Source: Microbulbifer aggregans
GTDB lineage: Bacteria; Pseudomonadota; Gammaproteobacteria; Pseudomonadales; Cellvibrionaceae
Direction of reading: 5' to 3'
Length of the DNA: 64,000 nucleotides
Assembly (NCBI RefSeq): GCF_020524005.1
Contig: NZ_JAIVKK010000011.1
Coordinates: 1-64,000, forward strand
Shown here piece after piece: positions 35,584-44,899 of the stretch; the stretch's first letter is position 1, and every line of letters begins with the position of its first letter. Position numbers and translations under genes: made by a program. Under the pieces are notes generated by a model, which worked only from the letters and a program-made list of their open reading frames with translations, did no database searches and was not told the origin of the DNA.

Positions 35584-36363
35584 ATGCAGAGTACATGTGC
35601 AGAAATTCAGGTCAGTCAATATGAACGGATCCTGGAAATTTCCATTCACCGCCCAGAGCGCAAAAATGCGCTGACCATGGACATGTATTCTGCGATGGCG
35701 GAACTGTTGCGGGAAGCGTCGGAAAACCCTGAAGTACGAGTGGTCATTGTGACCGGTACCAAGGGTGTTTTCACGAGCGGCAATGATCTCGCGGATTTTC
35801 TCGGGGGCTCGGCATCTGGCGAAGAGTCGCCCGTATTCCAGTTTATGCGGGCGTTATACGACTTCCCCAAGCCGGTCATTGCAGCGGTCAGCGGTTATGC
35901 GGTAGGGATCGGTACCACAATGCTGCTGCACTGTGACCTCTCAATTGCCGATGACGACGCCGTGTTCCAGATGCCGTTCGTCAATCTTGGCCTGTGCCCG
36001 GAGTATGCGTCTAGCTACCTGTTACCGCGCATAATGGGGCATGCCAAGGCCTCTGAGCTTTTACTGTTGGGTAAGAAATTCGATGCGCAGACAGCCGCAA
36101 ATGTAAATATTTGTAACGAAGTGGTCTATGCGGGTGAGGCGTTGGAGCGTGCCCGTGAGTATGCACGCGAGGTCGCCACCAAGGCGCCGGAAGCAGTACG
36201 GCTGACCAAAAAATTGCTGCGTCAGGGCACCTATGCCAGCGGGCTGGAATTTATCAGCGAGGAAGCCGGGCATTTCCAAAACCGCCTGCAATCGGGGGAG
36301 TTCCGTGAGGCGGCTACGGCTTTTATGGAAAAACGCCCCGCCGACTTTTCCAAATTTAGTTGA
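35584..36363 (+). CDS. Enoyl-CoA hydratase/isomerase family protein
   Basis: 259 residues with the crotonase fold. The oxyanion-hole segments are GVFTSGNDLADF (near residue 63) and GYAVGIGTTMLLHCDLSIAD (about 104-123), followed by LGLCPEYASSYLLPRIMGHAKASELLLLGKKF. The pattern resembles delta3-delta2 enoyl-CoA isomerase-like members, with Glu or Pro at the second catalytic position, so isomerase rather than hydratase activity is possible. Cytoplasmic, acyl-CoA metabolism. Confidence 0.88.
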   Translation: MQSTCAEIQVSQYERILEISIHRPERKNALTMDMYSAMAELLREASENPEVRVVIVTGTKGVFTSGNDLADFLGGSASGEESPVFQFMRALYDFPKPVIAAVSGYAVGIGTTMLLHCDLSIADDDAVFQMPFVNLGLCPEYASSYLLPRIMGHAKASELLLLGKKFDAQTAANVNICNEVVYAGEALERAREYAREVATKAPEAVRLTKKLLRQGTYASGLEFISEEAGHFQNRLQSGEFREAATAFMEKRPADFSKFS

Positions 36364-36395
36364 ACCGCAGATTGGAAATCCCCTTTGCGAAAAAA

Positions 36396-36419
36396 GGCTG
36401 CCGTCAGGCGGCCTTTTTT
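36396..36419 (+). terminator. Terminator after the crotonase gene
   Basis: GGCTGCC (36396-36402) pairs with GGCGGCC (36407-36413, one G.T) and is followed by six T. Confidence 0.9.
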
Positions 36420-36677
36420 ATTTTCGAGAGAAAAAGTGTGCACAGCTCTGACATTTTTGGTCTGAATGGCGTTTAAGGGAGTCAATTGTTCAGTCTGTCG
36501 AGTAGATCGAGTCACAATTGGGACATGCTTCTCAATTCGGTTGCCGGTAAACTCGGACAATTACCGACATGGATGTCTTGCTGCCGGTAGTAGAAAAGAA
36601 TCGTGAAGTGTGCAGTTTTGGGGCATAAATTCAGGCGGCGGCCCGCTGCATCTCGACAACAAAAACTAAATTCAACG

Positions 36678-38561
36678 ATGACCATCTGCTTTCGCCTTTT
36701 TAAACGCATTACCGGTATCGCAATTTTTCTGGCGAGTATCCTTCTGGCCTGCGGCGCCGTCGCTGAATCACGCGCTGTTGAGGAACCGATCATGGTCGGG
36801 CTGGCCGAGTCGGGCGATCTCAGAACCGGTCAGAGCGAAATCTGGCACGATCCCACTGGCGATGCGGATCTGGACGCAGCGTATACCGCATACCTCTCGG
36901 GGGCTTTCTTCGAACTCGAGTCCGCCGGATCCACGGGGCTGCAAAAGGGCTCCTTCTGGTCCCATTTTGTGTTGTCCAACCCGGCGGCGATGCCCGTCAC
37001 GCTGAATATCGAGTATGTCGATCACCAGTTGATCGGGCTGACTGCGTACGCGAAAGCCGAAGCCGGGAGCCTGGCGGACTTCACTGAACTCACGCGAATG
37101 GCAATGGGCGAGCCGATTGACCTGCGGCCGATTCACCATAACCGTTTCGTGTTTCCTGTGACTCTGAAAGCCGGGGAATCCCGTGAGCTGATGGTACGCT
37201 TCGATTCCCACGAGGCGGGCTATGTTTTCCCGAGTATGCGTATCTGGAGCCCGCAAAACCTCGGCAAGTACCACACCATCGAAACTGCGCTGTTGGCCTT
37301 TTTATTTGGTGGTATTTTCCTGATTGCGATCGTTTCGCTGACCGTTGGAATTACGGTGCGAGAGGGGAGTTTTTTCGCCTATTCAGTGTACGGTATAACC
37401 AAGATCGTCGCCTGGGGCACGATTCTTGGCTTTACCCATCAATATGTGCTGCGCGACAACTTCCACTGGTCCTATATGTCCATGACCGGTGCGGTGAGTA
37501 TTCTTTCCGGCGTAATATTTGACCGTCTGTTCCTGCAAACCCGCAGATATACCCCTCGTTGGGATTACGTACTGGTGTTGATGATCGTCAATGCATGCAT
37601 GCTGTTGGTGAGCGCGATCTTTCAGTTCAAGACCATGGCGCTACTCACGATTACGCTGGCCCTGCTGTTGTACCCGCTTTCCGCGGTGATCGCTATGGTG
37701 CGCTGGCGGCAGGGATCGAGCGAAGCGGCGGTATTTGCGATTGGGTGGACACTGCTTCTGTTTGGGCTTTTTTATCAGGCATTGCGAGACCTCGGGTACG
37801 TGGAGCACAACCTGGTAAATTACTATCTGCCGCCGCTCAGTACCTTTGTTGAAATGATCACCATCATGGTGGCAATGGGGATGAGATTACGCCGTCTGCG
37901 CCTGCAGAGCATGGAGTCTGAGCGGCAGTATCGCCGTCACCTTGAGCAGTCCAAACTGGAGTTGGAGGCACTGGTGCAGGAGCGCACGGAAGAGTTGGAG
38001 AATGCGAAGAAGTACGCAGAACTCGAGGCGCGCACAGACCCCCTGACCGGTATCCGCAACCGCCGTAGTTTCCTCTCCGATGCCGATATCTGTATCAAGC
38101 AGGCACAACGTAAATCGCTGCCGGTGAGCCTGCTTATGTTCGATATCGACCACTTTAAATCGATCAATGACAACCACGGCCACGGCATTGGCGACGAAGC
38201 CCTGCGCCTGTTCAGCCAGACAATCCAGACAAAAATCCGTGAGACGGATATTTTTGGCCGGCTCGGCGGAGAGGAATTTGCCCTGTTGATCGTGGAGACT
38301 CCGGGGGATGCGCTGCACACCGCGGAGCGCTTGCGGGCCTGTATCGCCGGGATTCGACTGGAATGCGGTGAGGCCCTGGTGCAATTCACATCCAGTATTG
38401 GCATTGCCCACTACTGCGGCGATGCGGCAGTGGAGAATTTGCTGAAGCAGGCGGACCGTGCCCTGTATCGCGCGAAGGAAGGTGGTCGCAATGTGGTTCG
38501 CGAGTACTCGCCACACCCGGTACCCAAGCCCGCGCTGGCGGGGGCTCCTGAGCCCGCCTAG
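36678..38561 (+). CDS. 7TM-DISM diguanylate cyclase
   Basis: 627 residues from ATG 36678, which begins the signal segment; a GTG 75 nt earlier is ignored. Domains in order are a signal peptide, a periplasmic 7TMR-DISMED2 sensor (about 35-180), seven membrane segments (about 195-400), a coiled coil (about 405-450) and a GGDEF domain. The active site is RLGGEEFALL. An intact inhibitory I-site RETD lies exactly five residues before GGEEF, so product feedback by c-di-GMP is expected. It probably senses a carbohydrate-like or lipid ligand outside the membrane. Confidence 0.93.
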   Translation: MTICFRLFKRITGIAIFLASILLACGAVAESRAVEEPIMVGLAESGDLRTGQSEIWHDPTGDADLDAAYTAYLSGAFFELESAGSTGLQKGSFWSHFVLSNPAAMPVTLNIEYVDHQLIGLTAYAKAEAGSLADFTELTRMAMGEPIDLRPIHHNRFVFPVTLKAGESRELMVRFDSHEAGYVFPSMRIWSPQNLGKYHTIETALLAFLFGGIFLIAIVSLTVGITVREGSFFAYSVYGITKIVAWGTILGFTHQYVLRDNFHWSYMSMTGAVSILSGVIFDRLFLQTRRYTPRWDYVLVLMIVNACMLLVSAIFQFKTMALLTITLALLLYPLSAVIAMVRWRQGSSEAAVFAIGWTLLLFGLFYQALRDLGYVEHNLVNYYLPPLSTFVEMITIMVAMGMRLRRLRLQSMESERQYRRHLEQSKLELEALVQERTEELENAKKYAELEARTDPLTGIRNRRSFLSDADICIKQAQRKSLPVSLLMFDIDHFKSINDNHGHGIGDEALRLFSQTIQTKIRETDIFGRLGGEEFALLIVETPGDALHTAERLRACIAGIRLECGEALVQFTSSIGIAHYCGDAAVENLLKQADRALYRAKEGGRNVVREYSPHPVPKPALAGAPEPA

Positions 38562-38567
38562 TTATTG

Positions 38568-39734
38568 TCAGTCTTTTGGGTAGTTGTCTTCTGGGGCTTG
38601 GTTTGTGGGTGTGACTTTGGTCGAACGCGAGGTATTTTCTCGCTGTTGCAGGTAGGCGCGAACCTTGTCCGGGTGATCGGTAAACAGGCCGTCTACCGAC
38701 ACCTGATTAATGTAAAGGGCCAGCAGCCCGTCGAAGCTGGTGACGTTTGCCGGCAGTTGGCCCGCATCGGCCCGGAACGTATAGGGATGTACCTTCAGGC
38801 CCAGAGCGTGCGCTTTGCGGGTAAGCTCGTTCACTGCAGGTGCGCCGTCCGAAGAGTCCAGTAGCATCGGATACCAGGGGCCTATGCCGCTGGCGTATTG
38901 CGCGATGCGCTCCAGCCCCTTTTCGGTACGCATCCAGTCGTAATCGTAATTTACCCACTTTCCATCCCGCTTGATCCGCTTTTCGCCCCACTGACTCTCT
39001 GCAATCAGCTGCACCAGAGGGAGGTCCATGTCGAGCTCCGGCATCAGTGTGGCGTGAATGTGCTGCAGTTCCTCGGCGTCAAAACATTGCAGGAAAACTT
39101 TCTGCTGTGAATTGATATAGCCATATTGTTTCAGCACCTCGAGCACTTTGCGCGAAATATCCAGGCCCTCGCGACGGTGGAAAGCCGGTTTTTTTATTTC
39201 CGGATAGATACCCGTGTTGTAGCCCAGTGATTTGTTGAGCCCCTGAATCAATTCGAGCTCTTCCTCGAAGGTGGATAACTGGAAACTGGACTTCCACAGG
39301 GGAAAACGCTCGGGATACTTGGGCACTTGCAGCCCGAGGTGGGAGGCAAAGGTCTCGCTCACCCGCAATTGCTTGAGCTCCTCCAAAGTGAAATCGATGG
39401 CATAGAAGTGGCCATCGTCTCGCACCCGCTCCGGAAAACGGCTGGCCACATCCGTTACGCCATCGAGGTAAATATCATGTGTGACGATCAGGTGGCCATC
39501 TTTACTGAGTACCAGGTCCTGTTCGATAAAATCGGCACGCATGCCATAGGCAAGGGCTTTTGCCTCTAGTGTATGCTCAGGAAGGTAGCCTGAAGCCCCG
39601 CGGTGGGCGATGACTATTGGGCTTGTGTGGCTTTTACCTACCGCAGGGGAAGAGAGTGGTATGGCCAGTACCAGTGCAAAGAGTGCGCACCAGCAATGGC
39701 TTGGCGAAAGTGTTTTGTGAAGTCTTCGAAACAT
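38568..39734 (-). CDS. glpQ: Periplasmic glycerophosphodiester phosphodiesterase
   Basis: 388 residues from ATG 39734, 36 nt inside a TTG-initiated frame. A signal peptide (about 1-34) precedes the GDPD TIM barrel. Catalytic motifs are IAHRGASGYLPEHTLEA (His-Arg-Gly, then Glu-His-Thr) and ADFIEQDLVLSKDGHLIVTHD. The length and pattern match the periplasmic GlpQ type, which releases sn-glycerol-3-phosphate from deacylated phospholipids. No glpT is adjacent. The stop faces that of the diguanylate cyclase, 6 bp away. Confidence 0.92.
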   Translation of the reverse strand: MFRRLHKTLSPSHCWCALFALVLAIPLSSPAVGKSHTSPIVIAHRGASGYLPEHTLEAKALAYGMRADFIEQDLVLSKDGHLIVTHDIYLDGVTDVASRFPERVRDDGHFYAIDFTLEELKQLRVSETFASHLGLQVPKYPERFPLWKSSFQLSTFEEELELIQGLNKSLGYNTGIYPEIKKPAFHRREGLDISRKVLEVLKQYGYINSQQKVFLQCFDAEELQHIHATLMPELDMDLPLVQLIAESQWGEKRIKRDGKWVNYDYDWMRTEKGLERIAQYASGIGPWYPMLLDSSDGAPAVNELTRKAHALGLKVHPYTFRADAGQLPANVTSFDGLLALYINQVSVDGLFTDHPDKVRAYLQQRENTSRSTKVTPTNQAPEDNYPKD

Positions 39735-39827
39735 TGGGTACCTGCCAGTTGGTGCAAAAAGGATCCTCAACTGGCAACGTTACCCGGTAAATTTGACAAT
39801 AAAAACCACGCCCGTCCAGAGAAGGCG

Positions 39828-39876
39828 CGGCCCGGATAACCGGGCCGGGAGATTAGGTCGGGAAGATTAGGTCGGG
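39828..39876. repeat. Hairpin and 13-bp direct repeat
   Basis: CGGCCCGG-ataa-CCGGGCCG (39828-39847) is followed by two direct copies of AGATTAGGTCGGG (39850-39862 and 39864-39876). It lies just past the end of the large minus-strand operon, so the hairpin may mark its 3' end, though the minus-strand T-run is poor. Confidence 0.7.
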
Positions 39877-39900
39877 CAGATGGGACAGAGGGCGTCGAAG

Positions 39901-41355
39901 TTACTGGACGATCTTGATCCATTCGCCGGGTTTGGGTTCTCCACGGGGGTAGTAGCCGTTCAGCAGGCGCAGCTGTTCTTCCGCGTAGTCGCCGATTTCC
40001 ATGTGTCGGGCCAGGGAGGAGAAGGTTGTTTTTTCATTGGCCTTTACATAGCGCAGCCGCCGGATATCCGGTTTGATGACATCGGCTTTACGCAGTGGGC
40101 GGAAGCTGCGAATACTGGTAAGGAACAGGTTGTCATACTCGCTTTTGGCATCTTTTTTTCCGTCTGGTGCTTCCAGTACTTTACCCTCCAGAATGTACTG
40201 GCGGCTGCCATAAAACAGGATCGCAACCCGATCGGGCTGACCGGCCGCGCCAATGGGCAGTTTGCCGGTATGACCTTCCAGGCGGTACTGGCTAAGTGCC
40301 TCGTCTTCCTCGAGGTTACGTACATCGTAGACGCCGCGCAGGGCCATATCAGCGGGCTGGTTGCCATCCCGCTGGTCAACTTTGATGGTGAGGGTTGCAG
40401 AATGGTCGGGCGCGGTGCCGACAATCGCCGAGCGCTGGTTTTCGACTTTCCAGCCATCCGGGAAAAGCAGGGAGAATCCCAGGCTCTTGTGATTAAAACG
40501 GTTTTTTTCACTTTCCTGCGCATTGGTGCCGTAGACAATACCCTCGGTTTTTTCCCGGTAGTACTCGGCTTTGACGACCTTCTTGTCTTCAGGCAGCTCT
40601 CCGGCGGCGTCGACGACTTCGCGCAAGCGGACGTCATTGCGCGGGTGAGAGGAGAACACTCCGTGATAGGTCTGCTGTTTTTTGCCCTCGACACGGGCGC
40701 GGCGGCGGGCAAAGGTTTCCTGGTCTTTCAGCAGCGCAATGACATTGATCATGGCTTGAGGGTCATAGCCCGCGTTGTACATGTACTGGGCGCCGAAGCG
40801 ATCCGCTTCCAGTTCCATATCGCGGCCATAGCCTTTTACGGCGGCGGTACTCCAGAGGTTGGCAACATCGCCAACGACACCACTTCCGGTAACCAGTACT
40901 GACAACACCGAAGCGACGCCAGCACCGGTTGCTGCGGTTTTCTGACGCACCGCATGGCGAGCGGTGATATGCCCGACCTCATGGGCGAGTACCGCGGCCA
41001 TTTCCGCTTCAGATTGCAGGTAGGTAAGCAGTCCCCGATTGATGTACACGTAGCCGCCGGGCAGCGCAAACGCATTGATATCCTGGCTGTCGATAATCGT
41101 GAAGTGATAGGTCAGGTCGGGACGGTCGCTGGACTTTGCGACTTTCTGCCCAACATGTTCGACATAGGCAGTGAGAATTGGATCGTTATAGATCGGCGTA
41201 CTGGCGACGAGTTTTTCATGCATTTCCCGGCCAATTTTGATTTCCTTTTCCTCTGACATCAGCACCAGGTCTGGCCGGTTGGTGGCCGGGTTGAATGCGC
41301 ACCCGGCGGTTGTGGCCAGCAGGATGCCAAGCAGAATCTTGTTCAGCGTGTGCAT
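39901..41355 (-). CDS. M48-family metalloprotease lipoprotein
   Basis: 484 residues. A lipoprotein signal carries lipobox TAGC (Cys19). The zinc motif HEVGH is at 125-129, with the third ligand in ELEADRFGAQYMYNAG. The family includes BepA and LoiP, periplasmic quality-control proteases of the outer membrane. Instead of a TPR tail, it has a C-terminal domain ending in a LysM-like segment (about 435-484). It closes the thirteen-gene operon and lies 66 nt after the lipoprotein gene. It may mature or clear operon products (inference). Confidence 0.9.
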   Translation of the reverse strand: MHTLNKILLGILLATTAGCAFNPATNRPDLVLMSEEKEIKIGREMHEKLVASTPIYNDPILTAYVEHVGQKVAKSSDRPDLTYHFTIIDSQDINAFALPGGYVYINRGLLTYLQSEAEMAAVLAHEVGHITARHAVRQKTAATGAGVASVLSVLVTGSGVVGDVANLWSTAAVKGYGRDMELEADRFGAQYMYNAGYDPQAMINVIALLKDQETFARRRARVEGKKQQTYHGVFSSHPRNDVRLREVVDAAGELPEDKKVVKAEYYREKTEGIVYGTNAQESEKNRFNHKSLGFSLLFPDGWKVENQRSAIVGTAPDHSATLTIKVDQRDGNQPADMALRGVYDVRNLEEDEALSQYRLEGHTGKLPIGAAGQPDRVAILFYGSRQYILEGKVLEAPDGKKDAKSEYDNLFLTSIRSFRPLRKADVIKPDIRRLRYVKANEKTTFSSLARHMEIGDYAEEQLRLLNGYYPRGEPKPGEWIKIVQ

Positions 41356-41421
41356 GGTGTGTCTCCTGTCATCGTTCGGAGGTGGCGAACTCCGAGGGAA
41401 TTATTGTTTTACAGCAGGGGG

Positions 41422-42084
41422 TTAGCGGCTGGCGGACTGTGGCGGGAGTAAAAACTCCTGCAGCTGCGCGGCCATTCCTTTACAAGCGTTGTTCTGCACC
41501 CGGGCAATTAGCGGGATAGGAACAACGATGGCGGGCATATAGGACGTGCCCTGTGCATCGGCACTGATTTTTCCGGAAAGCTCCTGGTCACGGAAATCCC
41601 ATACCGAAGCTTCGTAGTCCGACTCTTTATCCCAGGTGCCGAAGCCAAAGCAGCCGGCACCCGCGGTGCCGATGGAGCAGCCGATGGAACCGGCACTGTC
41701 AGTAGTCTCGGTGGAGCCGTCAATCCAGACGATGTACTTCACACCGTATTTTTCCATACGATCGCGGACTTCCGGGTTGTCCATCAGCTTGTCGAGCGAC
41801 TTGATATGCATCGGTGCGGTACGGGGTTCGAACCAGGGATAGAGTGCGTTGACGAACTGCTGTTCCGGAATGATGTTGATACCCGCTTTGGGGTTGTGCA
41901 GGGTTTTACCGACGCAGTCGATGAGATCCGGTTCGGTCTCATATTCGCTGGAATGGCGTCGTCCCAGGATGACCACGGAATCACCGAGAGCAAGTTCACC
42001 GCTACTGCGACGGTATTCATCGATAACAACCGTGGTGCAGCCACTGGCAAGCATCGCCAGAGCCATAACTATCAGACGTTTCAC
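41422..42084 (-). CDS. Lipoprotein of unknown function
   Basis: 220 residues from GTG 42084, chosen because GGAGG lies 8 nt upstream; an ATG 15 nt earlier has no ribosome site. The lipobox is LASGC (Cys16). The mature part contains a segment with paired cysteines (GCSIGTAGAGCFGFG) and ends IARVQNNACKGMAAQLQEFL. It has no recognised family. It lies between the other lipoprotein gene and the M48 gene, inside the large operon. Confidence 0.75.
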   Translation of the reverse strand: MKRLIVMALAMLASGCTTVVIDEYRRSSGELALGDSVVILGRRHSSEYETEPDLIDCVGKTLHNPKAGINIIPEQQFVNALYPWFEPRTAPMHIKSLDKLMDNPEVRDRMEKYGVKYIVWIDGSTETTDSAGSIGCSIGTAGAGCFGFGTWDKESDYEASVWDFRDQELSGKISADAQGTSYMPAIVVPIPLIARVQNNACKGMAAQLQEFLLPPQSASR

Positions 42085-42133
42085 CGGTACAACCTCCATG
42101 TCTGTATTTGATCGCAGTCGCCAGGGCGGCCTG

Positions 42134-42790
42134 CTATTCACTGGTTTCCATTTCCTTCATCGTCAGCGCGCGCTGCTTGTTGGCGATGAGTGCCTGCAGT
42201 TCGGGGACTCGCTCAAAGCCGGTATACAAAGTGGCGCCGGCATCGCGCAGTGCCACATTGATGGCCTGGGCAAGAGCGGCCTCCTGGGATTTCAGGAATG
42301 CGGTTGGGGTTTTGCCGTAGGCGGTAATCACCCAGTTGGCTACGGCCTCGCCCTGCGGGTCATAGGCATGCATGTCGTACTTGATCCAGACCTCAAAAAT
42401 GTTCACCCGGGTTTCACGCGGCATCGTGAACTGCAATTCGCGCACTTCCGGCACAATGACCAGATCGACGCCACCGGGGAGGTCTGTGGGATACTGATTC
42501 AGGTTGATGGTTTCTTTGAACATGGAGCCGAGGACGGTTTCAAACAGGTTTTTCTGGGCGCGCCCGGTATTGATGTTCCACTCGTCGCGATCGTCGCGGT
42601 TCTCCTGGTAGGTAAACTTCTGGAAGTCTTCACTCAGGTAAACGCCCACGGTGAGAGGGTGGGCGTCGCCGATCGGTTGGGGAAACTCGCCGTCGACGCG
42701 AACGGTATGCGAGCAGCCCGCAACGAGTACGGCCAGCACTATCAGGAAATATTTCCCGGGTGCCGTCATTCCATCTAGCAAGCACTTCAT
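42134..42790 (-). CDS. Lipoprotein of unknown function
   Basis: 218 residues, or 211 if the ATG at 42769 is used; both have a usable ribosome site. The lipobox is LVAGC. The mature domain begins VRVDGEFPQPIGDAHPLTVG and contains VDLVIVPEVRELQF, then VNIFEVWIKYDMHAYDPQGE, a mixed alpha/beta pattern seen in small envelope lipoproteins that form part of larger complexes. No named family was recognised. It follows the second VWA gene by 25 nt. Confidence 0.72.
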   Translation of the reverse strand: MKCLLDGMTAPGKYFLIVLAVLVAGCSHTVRVDGEFPQPIGDAHPLTVGVYLSEDFQKFTYQENRDDRDEWNINTGRAQKNLFETVLGSMFKETINLNQYPTDLPGGVDLVIVPEVRELQFTMPRETRVNIFEVWIKYDMHAYDPQGEAVANWVITAYGKTPTAFLKSQEAALAQAINVALRDAGATLYTGFERVPELQALIANKQRALTMKEMETSE

Positions 42791-42815
42791 CCTTGGCTCC
42801 TGCCCACTGTCTGGG

Positions 42816-43817
42816 CTATCTGAAATCGTTCAATCCGACAAAAGTACCGCCATTGCGGTAGGTGAGTTCACGCATCAGTGCGGCAAACCGCAGACCCGTA
42901 GTCTGCAGGTGTAGCGGGCGCGAAAACTGGATGGGGAAACCGACCGCATGAATACGCACCATGCGCTGGTTTTCGCCTCGTTGGGCATTGACCCGGTCAA
43001 CCGCCATCATCACGTTGCGAATCGACTTGCCGGTAAATTCATCCCCGAGAACATAAATACTGATTTTTTTATTGGGATCGTAAAACGTCCGTACGGCTTT
43101 CTGGATACCTTCCACCGGGCTGGAATTACTGAAAGGGTTCCATGAACGCAGTCGGTCGAGCACCGCCTTGCGACGGCCAGGGGTGTCGGGGATCCACTTG
43201 TTGCGATAATTGGAGAACATATAGTCCCCCATATCGTTCATTACCTGGATGCCTTTGACATTCGGGTAAAGGTTCAGGGTGTTGACCATTTCCTGGATCA
43301 TGCGGTCCCAGCCGTAATTGAACATACTCCCGGAGGTGTCGATGATGAACAGAATGTATTCGCTGTCGACCGGGATGCCGCCAATTACATTGTTTTTACG
43401 CTGGTAGTTTTCCCCGAGCAGCCGGCGCATTTCATCGGTCATGGTTTGCAGGGCGATGGTGAGTTCGCCCTTCAACTTACCTTCTTCACTTTCGCCTTCA
43501 GTCTTGCGCGCATACATGGCCGTCAGTGTTTCGAGTTCGCCCTTGAGTTTGGCGATGCGCTTGGTTTCGATATCCAGCTGTTCTTTTTTGGCATTCAGGT
43601 CGCGGTTGAGAATGGTAGTTTCGCCGCGGATTTCCGCCAGTTGTTCCTGCAGTAACTCCACCTGGCCGTCGAGGTCAATCTCGGCTTCTTCCAGTACTAC
43701 GGGTTCAACTGTTTTGGCAATCATTAACAGCAGAACAATGGCGCCGAAGCCACAACAGATGACATCGAGAAACGAAATGCTGAACTCTTCATGTTGGCGT
43801 TTGTTACGTTTACGCAT
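42816..43817 (-). CDS. One-TM VWA protein, stator-like (second of pair)
   Basis: 333 residues. A basic N-terminus leads to a single membrane segment (about 14-33) reading SFLDVICCGFGAIVLLLMIA with Asp18. A periplasmic coiled coil (about 45-140) and a VWA domain follow. The MIDAS motif is DTSGS (160-164), and a later GDEFTG may supply the final metal ligand. The topology of short cytoplasmic tail, one Asp-bearing TM and periplasmic domain is that of MotB, TolR and ExbD. Its start codon overlaps the stop of the first VWA gene by one base. Confidence 0.85.
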   Translation of the reverse strand: MRKRNKRQHEEFSISFLDVICCGFGAIVLLLMIAKTVEPVVLEEAEIDLDGQVELLQEQLAEIRGETTILNRDLNAKKEQLDIETKRIAKLKGELETLTAMYARKTEGESEEGKLKGELTIALQTMTDEMRRLLGENYQRKNNVIGGIPVDSEYILFIIDTSGSMFNYGWDRMIQEMVNTLNLYPNVKGIQVMNDMGDYMFSNYRNKWIPDTPGRRKAVLDRLRSWNPFSNSSPVEGIQKAVRTFYDPNKKISIYVLGDEFTGKSIRNVMMAVDRVNAQRGENQRMVRIHAVGFPIQFSRPLHLQTTGLRFAALMRELTYRNGGTFVGLNDFR

Positions 43818-44899
43818 TATGGCCAGTCCTTTGATGGTGCGAGGAACGAGCCCTGGGTTTCCATTGCCAGTTTCCAGAATTCGCTGGCAGCAAAGGGATC
43901 ACCTTCCATCGGCGCCAGAACCACGTTTACCGGAATACTCTTGGGCAATGCATCCACCGCATCGCGGAAGAGCTTCAGACGCTCTTTGCCGGAAATGGTA
44001 TTGCCCCTGGGTCTTTTCATGCCCTGTGTAGGCAGGCCGTCAGTGATCAGAATGATGTTGTCCGGCAGAGGGGACATGTTGTTGACCGCCTGAAATATAC
44101 GCTCAAGACTCGTACCGTCGTTGGGTACGATGTCATCGATTTCCTTCATCGCTTTGTCGAGCTGATCCCGGTCATCCACGTTCAACCAGCGGTCTTCGGT
44201 GCCGACGATCGCCGCGCGAAACCCCGTATTAAAAGTGTAGATCTGGTACTGACTGTCTTGTGGAAACTGTGAAACCAGCCAGGAAACCGTTTGCTTGGCC
44301 CGGCGCCATTTTTCCGTATTGCGTTTGACCGAGTCGGACATGTTGCGTGTGCGGATGACCTTGATCAGCTCGTCACCCAGCATGCTGGCGGAGGAATCCA
44401 GCAGAACCAGGATTCGGTCGCCGCCGAGGCGCAGGCCGGTCAGGTACTGGCGGTCGCCTTCGCCGACAAATTTGCGCACGTTGTTGCCGAGTTTTTTGTT
44501 TTCGGCTTCCAGCTGTTTCTTTGCCTGCTCCAGCTTCTTGAGCTTTTCCTGCAGGCGTGCGATATCCATTTCATCAGAATTACTGTCGACTTCCGCGATA
44601 TTGCCTTTTACCTCCTGAATCTGCTCCAGTATTCGACGCGCCAGCCCCTGGGTTTTGGCCAGCTCATCACTGGTGGTGTCCAGGGTGTTGCGCGCCAGCA
44701 CCAGATGCTCGCGACCAAACTGGACTTCTTCCTGCAGCAGGTTCACTTCCGCAGACAGGTCCTGGTGTTCGGCCTCGATATCGTGATCGGAGCCGTGCTT
44801 GATGATCAAAAAGATCAGGGCTACCGCCCCGAAGCCACAGGACATAATGTCCAGAAATGACAGGCTGAAGGTGGTAAAACGCCGATTCTTACGCGCCAT
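43817..44899 (-). CDS. One-TM VWA protein, stator-like (first of pair)
   Basis: 360 residues. The membrane segment (about 14-34) reads SFLDIMSCGFGAVALIFLII with Asp17, almost the same as in its neighbour. A coiled coil (40-140) and a VWA domain follow. All three MIDAS parts are visible: DSSAS (168-172), NDGTSL, and ILITDGLPTQG, so metal binding looks intact. It overlaps the upstream actin-like gene by 11 nt. With the MotA-like gene 1.4 kb upstream, it is the best candidate for the B subunit of an ion-driven stator. Confidence 0.87.
   Translation of the reverse strand: MARKNRRFTTFSLSFLDIMSCGFGAVALIFLIIKHGSDHDIEAEHQDLSAEVNLLQEEVQFGREHLVLARNTLDTTSDELAKTQGLARRILEQIQEVKGNIAEVDSNSDEMDIARLQEKLKKLEQAKKQLEAENKKLGNNVRKFVGEGDRQYLTGLRLGGDRILVLLDSSASMLGDELIKVIRTRNMSDSVKRNTEKWRRAKQTVSWLVSQFPQDSQYQIYTFNTGFRAAIVGTEDRWLNVDDRDQLDKAMKEIDDIVPNDGTSLERIFQAVNNMSPLPDNIILITDGLPTQGMKRPRGNTISGKERLKLFRDAVDALPKSIPVNVVLAPMEGDPFAASEFWKLAMETQGSFLAPSKDWP

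Noticed and set aside
41800..41840. tRNA-like GGTTCGAACC string
   Set aside because: It lies inside a lipoprotein gene and no cloverleaf can be drawn around it.
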